Shown here one piece after another: positions 24,436 to 31,937 of a DNA stretch of 64,000 nucleotides (the stretch's first letter is position 1; each line of letters opens with the position of its first letter). The stretch is from positions 43,300,744-43,364,743 of the forward strand of contig NC_044279.2 in NCBI RefSeq assembly GCF_004027225.2. Direction: 5' to 3'. Under the pieces are notes generated by a model, which saw nothing but the letters and a program-made list of their open reading frames with translations, was not told the DNA's origin and made no database searches. The position numbers were made by a program, and so were the translations under genes. The stretch comes from Strigops habroptila (taxonomy: Eukaryota > Chordata > Aves > Psittaciformes > Psittacidae).

Positions 24436-27060
24436 ATGGTGATTATTTGGCTCTCAGACGTGTTGCGCTTGATCTCAGAGTTTCAGCATGTTGTACCTTA
24501 CTTACAGCCACTATTTGCTGTTTTAGTGTTTATCGGCTGGGGGGCCTGGGCTAAGGTTCTTGTTTCACTGTACTTCATGGTAATGACTTGTAATACAATA
24601 GACTCATTGATCATGAAACTGGTCTGGTTTGTGCTTCCAGCGTGGCCATCACCACTATACATTGGGAGGTATATAATGAAATATTTTAGCAATTGCATAT
24701 CTTTTTTTTTCTCCTCGGGGGGTAAACTTACGAAGGAAGCATTCTCTTTCACCCCCCGTTCCCCCACCAGCCTATTTGCAACAGCAATTGAGAGTTCTGA
24801 AGGTTTTAGATGGCCTTTGAGTACCCTTGAAACCTGCCCGCTGATTGTGCTGGGGATCAGCATGTTGGCAAACATACGGAGTGTGTTTTACCCACGGCCA
24901 TCCCGTCGTAGGAACATCCTATTTTGTTTAATGACAAAAATTCAGCAGTATCAGGTTCGAATCTGGTCTAGGGTTAGACGACGATATAGGAGGACCACCA
25001 GGAGATTTTCCCTGAGGCTGGACAGTTATGAGTGGCAGGGTGTGTGGGATAGTATGGGCAAGTACCTAGGCCAGTGGGCCCCTCCAGTGCTTTGGAACTT
25101 CACCACTGAACAAGTGCAACATCCGGAAAAACTAGTAAAACACTTAAACGAGGTGTGCTGTCGTCCTGGTTATACCAGAGAGGGACAAATTTTGGCAACG
25201 TGCTGGGGCTTGGCCTATGCCTACAGAGCCCTGCTCAACACTATCCAGCACCTTCAAAGGGAAAAAAATGTCTCTGGATCTGATGGCAAAGCAACAGACA
25301 ACGCAGCTATGCCAACTACAAGCACAGCAGCTACTCAGACCCTGACCACAACAGTCAACACAGCTACTCCAAGTACAGCAGCTACATCAACCCCAGTGAC
25401 AAGCACAACAGCTACTCAAACCCTGACCACAACAGACAACGCAACTACTCCAACTTCAAATACAGCAGTTACACCAACCCCAGTGACAAGCACAACAGCT
25501 ACTCAAACCCCGACAGCAACAGACAATGTGGCTACTCCAAGCACCGCAGCCACACCAACCCCAGTGACAAGCACAGTAGCTACTCAAACCCCGACAGCAA
25601 CAGACAATATAGCTACTCCAAGCACCAAAGCTACACCAACCCCAGTGACATGCACAGTAGCTATTCAAACCCCGACAGCAACAGACAATATGGCTACTCC
25701 AAGCACTGCAGCTACACCAACCCCAGTGACAAGCACAGTAGCTACTCAAACCCCGACAGCAACAGATAATGCAGCTGTTGGTGTTACTCAACTCCCAAGC
25801 ACAACAGCTGCACCAACCCCAGCAATAGACATTGCAACCACTCCAATCCTAGTGGCAGACACTGCAGCCACTCCAACCACAGTGACAAACACTGCAGCTA
25901 AACCAAATGGCCAGTTTGTGACAATGTCTGTTGCCCCTGTAAGCAAAAGCAGACGAAAGGCACAAAGAGCAACCCGCGAAGCGAAGAAAGATGAAGACCC
26001 AGTGCCATTACTATATGCAACAGCACCTGAACAAGAGTTACTACTACGTGGGTCAGAGGAAGAGGAAGAAGAAGAAGAGGTCACTTCTCGACCCCGGACC
26101 TCAACCGAACTACGGAATATGCAAAAAGATTTCACCCGTCTTCCAGGGGAGCACATTGTCACCTGGTTGCTCCGGTGCTGGGACAATGGGGCCGACGGTC
26201 ATGAACTAGAAGGTAGGGAAGCCAAGCAGCTGGGATCACTTGCTAAGGAAGGAGGAATTGACAAAGCGATTGCAAGAGAGAAGCGAGCCCTCAGTCTTTG
26301 GAGGCGGCTCCTGGCAGCTGTGAAGGAAAGGTTTCCCTACAAAGACGATATTACGAATAGCTCAGCCAACTGGACCACGATAGAGAAAGGCATCCAGTCC
26401 CTGAGGGAATCAGCCATTATAGAGATGATCTATCGTAGGCCGGATTCCAGGAACACATCCGTAGACCCAGATGAAGTCGAATGTACACGACCCATGTGGC
26501 GGAAACTTACACGGAGTGCGCTATCATCATATGCCCACACATTGGCATCAATGACCTGGAATGACGGAGTATCACCAACAGTGGATTTCCTGATTCGTCA
26601 ACTCCGAGAGTTCGAAGACAATCTCACCCCTTCCATCATTTCAGCTGTGGAAAAACTGTCCCAGGAGTTCAAACAATTGAGAGACGATTTATCCGATCTA
26701 TCCAGCTCTCCACGCGTACCAACCCATGTCTCAGCTATTAACAGAAGGCGCCCTACTGCTCGAGAAAGAAAATATAGGAGGTACACGCCACGGGCCACCC
26801 TATGGTTTTACCTGCGAGATCATGGAGAAGACATGAGAAAGTGGGATGGAAAACCTACTTCAGCTCTGGAACAACGGGTGCGTGAACTGAAGAGGAGAAC
26901 AATGGTCAAGGATGATCCTCCCAGGAAAGCTGCTGCTCCAGTCTCTGGCGAGCAGTTTCCCAGATGGAGCGAAAGAGCTGATTTTACTCCAGCTCCTGTG
27001 ATAAGGAATACTAATCCCTTTCTACAAGACAGAAGTGGAGAATTTTGTGATCACTATTAG
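24436..27060 (+). CDS. gag: Gag-like structural polyprotein, unusual architecture
   Basis: The first ATG of the frame is 24436, giving 874 residues. The frame is open a little further upstream but has no earlier ATG. Residues about 22-75 hold one or two strongly hydrophobic, membrane-like segments, and another lies near 133-150. An Arg-rich stretch follows (about 154-194). A tandem Thr/Ala/Pro-rich domain begins at residue 299, then a run of eight Glu (541-548), then a predicted alpha-helical capsid-like region (about 558-735) containing LPGEHIVTWLLRCWDNG. That region resembles ERV-L Gag capsids, the source of Fv1-type restriction proteins. The C-terminus is basic, with no CCHC zinc knuckle. 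There is no Met-Gly myristoylation start, so membrane targeting may rely on the hydrophobic segments. It ends in a TAG in the same frame as pol. Confidence 0.85.
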   Translation: MVIIWLSDVLRLISEFQHVVPYLQPLFAVLVFIGWGAWAKVLVSLYFMVMTCNTIDSLIMKLVWFVLPAWPSPLYIGRYIMKYFSNCISFFFSSGGKLTKEAFSFTPRSPTSLFATAIESSEGFRWPLSTLETCPLIVLGISMLANIRSVFYPRPSRRRNILFCLMTKIQQYQVRIWSRVRRRYRRTTRRFSLRLDSYEWQGVWDSMGKYLGQWAPPVLWNFTTEQVQHPEKLVKHLNEVCCRPGYTREGQILATCWGLAYAYRALLNTIQHLQREKNVSGSDGKATDNAAMPTTSTAATQTLTTTVNTATPSTAATSTPVTSTTATQTLTTTDNATTPTSNTAVTPTPVTSTTATQTPTATDNVATPSTAATPTPVTSTVATQTPTATDNIATPSTKATPTPVTCTVAIQTPTATDNMATPSTAATPTPVTSTVATQTPTATDNAAVGVTQLPSTTAAPTPAIDIATTPILVADTAATPTTVTNTAAKPNGQFVTMSVAPVSKSRRKAQRATREAKKDEDPVPLLYATAPEQELLLRGSEEEEEEEEVTSRPRTSTELRNMQKDFTRLPGEHIVTWLLRCWDNGADGHELEGREAKQLGSLAKEGGIDKAIAREKRALSLWRRLLAAVKERFPYKDDITNSSANWTTIEKGIQSLRESAIIEMIYRRPDSRNTSVDPDEVECTRPMWRKLTRSALSSYAHTLASMTWNDGVSPTVDFLIRQLREFEDNLTPSIISAVEKLSQEFKQLRDDLSDLSSSPRVPTHVSAINRRRPTARERKYRRYTPRATLWFYLRDHGEDMRKWDGKPTSALEQRVRELKRRTMVKDDPPRKAAAPVSGEQFPRWSERADFTPAPVIRNTNPFLQDRSGEFCDHY
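25330..25776 (+). repeat. 81-bp tandem repeat encoding Thr/Pro-rich units in Gag
   Basis: Units start with Ala-(Thr/Ile)-Gln-Thr at 25330, 25411, 25498, 25579, 25660 and 25741. Units are 81 bp (27 residues) except the second, which is 87 bp, and the sixth is partial. A typical unit holds ATDN, ATPST and TPTPVTST. All lengths are multiples of three, so copy-number change keeps the frame. The composition is mucin-like. The complementary strand also stays open through the repeat, which I regard as a by-product. Confidence 0.92.
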
Positions 27061-27088
27061 AGGGGCCCTGCCTCCAGCCAGGTGGAGG
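27058..27088 (+). promoter_or_regulatory. Gag terminator with candidate readthrough stem-loop
   Basis: The gag TAG (27058-27060) is followed by pol in the same frame with no intervening stop. Ten nucleotides after the TAG, CCTCCA (27071-27076) pairs exactly with TGGAGG (27083-27088) around a GCCAGG loop. The loop is also exactly complementary to CCTGGC at 27130-27135, so a pseudoknot is possible. Gammaretroviruses use a pseudoknot 8 nt after the gag UAG for readthrough. The resemblance in spacing is my inference. Confidence 0.6.
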
Positions 27089-30000
27089 AGAGGGATAATC
27101 GGGTTTACTGGACTGTGTGGATCAGATGGCCTGGCACATCAGTCCCACAGAAGTATAAGGCTCTAGTAGATACCGGTGCACAGTGTACTCTGATGCCATC
27201 AAGGTATCAAGGGGTGAAACCCATTTCTATTTCTGGAGTGACAGGAGGATCCCAGGCGTTAACTATGCTGGAAGCTGAAATCAGCCTGACTGGGAGGAAG
27301 TGGCAAAAGCACCCCATTGTAACTGGTCCAGGGACTCCATGCATCCTTGGCATAGACTATCTCAGGAGAGGGTATTTCAAAGACCCAAAAGGGTATAGAT
27401 GGGCTTTTGGTATCGCTGCCTTGGAGACAGAGGAAATTAAGCAGCTGTCCACCTTACCCGGTCTCTTAGAGGATCCTTCTGTTGTGGGGTTGCTGAAGGT
27501 CGAAGAACAACAAGTGCCAATTGCGACCACAACAGTGCACCGGCGGCAATATCGCACCAACCGAGACTCCTTGATTCCCATCCATAAGCTGATCCGCAGA
27601 CTGGAGAGCCAAGGAGTGATCAGCAGGACCCGCTCACCCTTTAATAGCCCCATATGGCCAGTGCAAAAGTCTAATGGAGAGTGGAGATTAACAGTAGACT
27701 ATCGTGGCCTGAACGAAGTCACACCACCATTGAGTGCTGCCGTATCGGACATGTTAGAACTTCAGTATGAACTGGAGTCAAAGGCAGCCAAGTGGTATGC
27801 CACAATTGACATTGCCAATGCATTTTTCTCAATCCCTTTGGCAGCAGAATGCAGGCCACAGTTTGCTTTCACTTGGAGGGGCGTCCAGTACACTTGGAAC
27901 CGACTGCCCCAGGGGTGGAAACACAGCCCTACCATCTGCCATGGATTGATCCAGACTGCACTGGAACAGGGGCAAGCTCCAGAACACCTGCAATATATTG
28001 ATGACATCATCGTGTGGGGTGATACAGCGGAAGAAGTTTTTGAAAAAGGGAGGAAAATAATCCAAATCCTGCTGAAGGCCGGTTTTGCCATAAAACGGAA
28101 TAAGGTCAAGGGACCTGCACAGGAGATTCAATTTTTGGGAATAAAATGGCAAGATGGACGCCGCCAGATCCCCACAGACGTGATCAACAAGATAACAGCA
28201 ATGTCTCCACCAACTAACAAGAAAGAAACACACGCTTTCTTAGGTGTTGTGGGGTTCTGGAGAATGCACATCCCAAATTACAGTCTGATTGTAAGCCCTC
28301 TCTACCACGTGACCCGGAAGAAGAATGATTTCAAATGGGGCCCTGAGCAACAACAAGCCTTTGAACAAATTAAACGAGAAATAGTTCATGCAGTAGCCCT
28401 TGGACCAGTCCGGGCCGGGCCAGATGTGAAAAATGTGCTCTATACCGCAGCTGGGGAGAATGGTCCTACCTGGAGCCTCTGGCAGAAAGCTCCAGGGGAG
28501 ACTCGAGGTCGACCCCTCGGCTTTTGGAGTCGGGGATATAAAGGAACCGAGGCCAGCTACACTCCCACTGAAAAAGAGATACTGGCAGCCTATGAAGGGG
28601 TTCAAGCTGCCTCAGAAGTGATTGGAACTGAAGCGCAGCTCCTCCTGGCACCCCGGTTGCCTGTGCTGGGCTGGATGTTCAAAGGCAGGGTCTCCTCTAC
28701 ACATCATGCAACTGATGCTACATGGAGTAAGTGGGCCGCACTAATTACACAACGAGCTCGAATAGGAAATCCCAGTCGTCCAGGAATTCTAGAAGTCATC
28801 ATGGACTGGCCAGAGGGCAAAGATTTTGGGATGTCACCAGAAGAGGAGGTGACGCGTGCTGAAGAGGCCCCACCATATAATGAACTGTCAGAGAGTGAAA
28901 AGCAATATGCCTTGTTTACTGATGGCTCCTGCCATATTGTGGGAAAGCATCGGAGATGGAAGGCAGCTGTGTGGAGTCCCCTGCGACAAGTTGCAGAAAC
29001 TGCTGAGGGAGAGGGTGAATCGAGTCAATTTGCAGAGGTGAAAGCCATCCAGCTGGCCTTGGACATTGCTGAACGAGAAAAATGGCCAGTACTTTATCTC
29101 TATACTGACTCATGGATGGTGGCAAATGCCCTGTGGGGGTGGTTGCAGCAATGGAAGCAGAGCAACTGGCAACGCAGAAGTAAACCCATCTGGGCTGCTG
29201 CATTGTGGCAAGATATCGCTGCTCGGGTGCAGAACCTGGTGGTGAAGGTACGCCACGTAGATGCTCATGTACCCAAGAGTCGGGCCACTGAGGAACACCA
29301 GAATAACCAGCAAGTGGATAAAGCTGCTAAGATTAAAGTGGCTCAGATGGACTTGGATTGGCAACATAAGGGTGAATTATTTTTAGCCCGGTGGGCCCAT
29401 GACACCTCAGGCCATCAAGGCAGAGATGCAACATATAGATGGGCTCGTGATCGAGGGGTGGACTTAACGATGGACACTATTGCCCAGGTTATTCACGAAT
29501 GTGAAACATGTGCTGCAATTAAGCAAGCCAAGCGGTTAAAGCCTCTCTGGTATGGAGGACGATGGCTGAAGTACAAATATGGGGAGGCCTGGCAGATTGA
29601 CTATATCACACTCCCACCAACCCGCCAGGGCAAGCGCTATGTGCTTACCATGGTGGAAGCAACCACCGGCTGGCTGGAAACATACGCTGTGTCCCATGCC
29701 ACTGCCCGGAACACTATCCTGGGCCTTGAGAAACAAGTCTTGTGGCGACACGGCACCCCAGAGAGAATTGAGTCAGACAATGGGACTCATTTCCGGAACA
29801 ACCTCATAGACACTTGGGCCAAAGAGCATGGCATTGAGTGGGTATACCACATCCCCTACCATGCACCAGCCTCTGGGAAAATCGAACGGTACAATGGGCT
29901 GTTAAAAACTACACTGAGAGCAATGGGTGGTGGGACTTTCAAACACTGGGATACACATTTACCAAAAGCCACCTGGTTGGTCAACAGTAGGGGATCTGCC

Positions 30001-30246
30001 AACAGGGCTGGCCCAGCCCAATCAGAACTTTTACGTACTGTAGAGGGGGATAAAGTTCCTGTGGTGCACATAAAGAATTTGTTGGGGAAGACAGTCTGGG
30101 TTATTCCTGCTTCAGGTAAAGGCAAACCCACTCGTGGGGTTGCTTTTGCTCAGGGACCTGGATATGCTTGGTGGGTAATGCGGGAAGATGGGGAAGTCCG
30201 ATGTGTACCTCAAGGGGATTTGATTTTGGGGGAAAACAGCCAATGA
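27061..30246 (+). CDS. pol: Pol polyprotein: protease, RT, RNase H, integrase
   Basis: Open from the codon after the gag TAG to TGA at 30244-30246 (1061 codons). No ATG lies near the start, so it should be made as Gag-Pol by readthrough. Numbered from 27061: protease active site DTGA 37-40 with ILGIDYL later; RT motif A Asp250 (TIDIANAF), LPQG 282-285 and the YIDD box 312-315; RNase H acidic residues Asp621 (FTDGSC), Glu659, Asp683 (YTDSW) and Asp753; integrase zinc-binding His780, His785, Cys814 and Cys817, then the DDE triad Asp847, Asp906 and Glu942 with the canonical 35-residue spacing between the last two. Every catalytic residue I looked for is present and no frame break is visible. Nothing after the integrase suggests a dUTPase. 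The protein would reverse-transcribe and integrate the element. Confidence 0.95.
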   Translation, partial: RGPASSQVEERDNRVYWTVWIRWPGTSVPQKYKALVDTGAQCTLMPSRYQGVKPISISGVTGGSQALTMLEAEISLTGRKWQKHPIVTGPGTPCILGIDYLRRGYFKDPKGYRWAFGIAALETEEIKQLSTLPGLLEDPSVVGLLKVEEQQVPIATTTVHRRQYRTNRDSLIPIHKLIRRLESQGVISRTRSPFNSPIWPVQKSNGEWRLTVDYRGLNEVTPPLSAAVSDMLELQYELESKAAKWYATIDIANAFFSIPLAAECRPQFAFTWRGVQYTWNRLPQGWKHSPTICHGLIQTALEQGQAPEHLQYIDDIIVWGDTAEEVFEKGRKIIQILLKAGFAIKRNKVKGPAQEIQFLGIKWQDGRRQIPTDVINKITAMSPPTNKKETHAFLGVVGFWRMHIPNYSLIVSPLYHVTRKKNDFKWGPEQQQAFEQIKREIVHAVALGPVRAGPDVKNVLYTAAGENGPTWSLWQKAPGETRGRPLGFWSRGYKGTEASYTPTEKEILAAYEGVQAASEVIGTEAQLLLAPRLPVLGWMFKGRVSSTHHATDATWSKWAALITQRARIGNPSRPGILEVIMDWPEGKDFGMSPEEEVTRAEEAPPYNELSESEKQYALFTDGSCHIVGKHRRWKAAVWSPLRQVAETAEGEGESSQFAEVKAIQLALDIAEREKWPVLYLYTDSWMVANALWGWLQQWKQSNWQRRSKPIWAAALWQDIAARVQNLVVKVRHVDAHVPKSRATEEHQNNQQVDKAAKIKVAQMDLDWQHKGELFLARWAHDTSGHQGRDATYRWARDRGVDLTMDTIAQVIHECETCAAIKQAKRLKPLWYGGRWLKYKYGEAWQIDYITLPPTRQGKRYVLTMVEATTGWLETYAVSHATARNTILGLEKQVLWRHGTPERIESDNGTHFRNNLIDTWAKEHGIEWVYHIPYHAPASGKIERYNGLLKTTLRAMGGGTFKHWDTHLPKATWLVNSRGSANRAGPAQSELLRTVEGDKVPVVHIKNLLGKTVWVIPASGKGKPTRGVAFAQGPGYAWWVMREDGEVRCVPQGDLILGENSQ

Positions 30247-30674
30247 ACTCAATTGTACGCTGTTGCCTGCTCTATAACACTTTTATAGCCCACCAGCTAG
30301 ATATCTTCAGGTCACCAGCCATTGACCCTGACTTCCCTCCGATCATCACCTCAACAAAGAATGAATTTTGAGGAAACCAGACGAGCTCAGCAGTGACCAG
30401 ATGAGTTTGGCGGTATCATCAGCAGGCAACAACCCAACACTATGTACCGTCCCTCCTGCCCTGAAAGACTATTACAAGAGATGGAGCCTGACATCATGGA
30501 CTGGATGAGTTCAGCAATTTTACAGGGATTGGTCCATGGACTAGGGAACGATATCTTTCTCTGTGTGTGGGTGTGGGTGTATATATATGTGTATATATGG
30601 GACAGGGGTGATGGTGTGCTGAGAGATGTGGGATCTGAGCATGACGTGAATGGTATGGAATAAGGGGTGGATAC
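30247..30674 (+). other. Proviral 3' non-coding region, no env
   Basis: Only 428 bp separate pol from the 3' LTR. The open frames are short and have no signal peptide, fusion peptide or membrane anchor, so env is absent and not merely broken. A GT/AT-rich simple stretch (GTGTGGGTGTGGGTG then TATATATATG) lies at about 30562-30600. The AAGGGGTGG just before ATAC and the 3' LTR (30662-30670) is the likely polypurine tract priming plus-strand synthesis. Confidence 0.8.
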
Positions 30675-31248
30675 TGTCCTGGGTTCAGCTATAGCAGTCA
30701 TTTTTCTCCTGCTTAGTAGCTGGTGCAGTGCTGTGTTTTTTAACTTTCAGCCTGGGAACAACGCTGATAACACCGATGTTTTTAGTTGTTGCTAAGTAAT
30801 GTTTATTCCAACCAAGGACTTTCTCAGTCTCATGCTTTGCCAGGGAGGAGGGGAAGCCGGGAGGAAGCAGAGACAGGACACCTGACCCAAACTAGCCAAA
30901 GGGGTATTCCATACCACAGCACGTCATGCCCAGTATATAAACCGGGGAGAGTTACCCGGAAGGCCCAGATCTCTGCTCGGGTCGGGCTGGGTATCGGTCG
31001 GCGGGTGGTGAGCAATTGTATCCTCTCCCCTTGTTATTTCACTAATCGTTATTATCATTGGTGGTAGCAGTAGTGGTTTTGTGTTATACCTTAGTTGCGG
31101 GACTGCTCTTATCTCAACCCGTGGGAGTTACATTCTTCCCATTCTCCTCCCCATCCCTCCGGGAGCGGGGGGAGGAAGAAGGGGGGGGGGGGGGAGTGAG
31201 CGAGCGGCTGTGTGGTTCTGAGTTACTGACTGGGCTCAAACCACGACA
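30675..31248 (+). repeat. 3' LTR
   Basis: 574 bp with the same ends as the 5' LTR. By eye there are about seven substitutions between the two, plus a G-run difference (14 G at 31181-31194 here). TATA is at 30934-30940, and an intact CRE-like half site ACGTCA is at 30921-30926. The target repeat CCACT follows directly. Confidence 0.95.
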
Positions 31249-31253
31249 CCACT

Positions 31254-31563
31254 CCTATTCAGCTCAGTAAAGAAGAAAGTAATTATTTTTTTCCTTTTAT
31301 CTTTTGTCTCTCAAAAGCAAAATTCTATCCAAGTTTAAAAGATTAATTAATTTATAGTAATTATTATTGCTCTTGCTTGTGACTGTTATTTACACTGGCT
31401 GTATAGAGAACTTATTGAGGTTTACAGCATGGAAAACTGCTGTCAGTTGAGACACCCATAATACTTCAAGCGATGAAGAGCTAGAAGAAAAGAGGTGTGA
31501 TATGTAAGTATGGTCAAAGGAAAGGAGGCTGAGAGACTTTCTGAATTATGCAGTTGATATGCA
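31254..31563. other. Intergenic gap between provirus and CR1
   Basis: About 300 bp of AT-rich DNA with no recognisable feature. It represents the pre-integration target locus together with the sequence left of 23745. Confidence 0.5.
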
Positions 31564-31937
31564 GAAGGCTCTGGGGAGACCTTAGAGCAGCCTTCCAGTA
31601 CCTAAAGAGGGCCTACGAGAAATCTGGAAAGGGACTTTTTACAAGGGCATGTAGTGACAGGACAAGGGGGAATGGCTTTAAACTGGAATAGGGTAGATTT
31701 AGATTAGATATTAGAAAAAAATTATACCCTGGAGGGGTGGTGAGATGCTAGCACAGGTCGCCCAGAGAAGCTGTGGATGCCCCATCCTTGGAAGCACTCA
31801 AGGCCAGGCTGGACAGGGCTTGGAGCAACCTGGTCTAGTAGAAGGTGTCCCTGCCCGTGGCAGAGGAGGACAGAACTAGATGATCTTTCAGGTCCCTTCC
31901 AACCCCAACCATTCTATGATTCTACGATTCTATGATA
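31564..31937 (+). mobile_element. CR1 LINE, 5'-truncated 3' end
   Basis: It begins near AAGGCTCTGGGGAGACC, which corresponds to the end of CR1 ORF2. It continues through GGACAAGGGGGAATGGCTTT, GGTGTCCCTGCCCGTGG and GGTCCCTTCCAACC, and ends in ATTCTATG-type octamers. Only the last ~370 bp is present, as is usual for CR1 after incomplete reverse transcription. It cannot code for protein. It lies about 310 bp downstream of the provirus and is a separate insertion. Confidence 0.92.

Larger units (their letters stand above)
23745..31253 (+). mobile_element. Full-length env-less endogenous retrovirus, ERV-L-like
   Basis: The element spans 23750-31248, with the 5-bp direct repeat CCACT immediately outside both ends (23745-23749 and 31249-31253). 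The order is 5' LTR, tRNA primer binding site, gag, in-frame TAG, pol, about 430 bp of non-coding 3' sequence, purine tract and 3' LTR. There is no env and no recognisable dUTPase. Gag and Pol frames are both uninterrupted apart from the gag terminator. The 5-bp duplication, lack of env and capsid style fit the class III (ERV-L/spuma-related) group. The primer site is lysine-type and not the leucine type after which ERV-L is named. The LTRs differ at about seven positions plus a G-run length change, so it is a fairly recent insertion. It lies about 32 kb upstream of TMTC2 in the same orientation. Confidence 0.95.

Noticed and set aside
24954..24963. GGTTCGAATC, a tRNA/Pol III B-box look-alike
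   Set aside because: It lies inside the open gag frame with no A box, acceptor stem or cloverleaf around it. Chance match.
25456..26186. Open minus-strand frames (111 and 132 codons) across gag, rich in Cys/Trp/Gly and Ser
   Set aside because: They are the antisense of the tandem repeat and the Glu/Thr-rich coding region. Composition explains them.
30247..30674. Possible env between pol and the 3' LTR
   Set aside because: The interval is only 428 bp and its frames show no signal peptide, furin site, fusion peptide or anchor.
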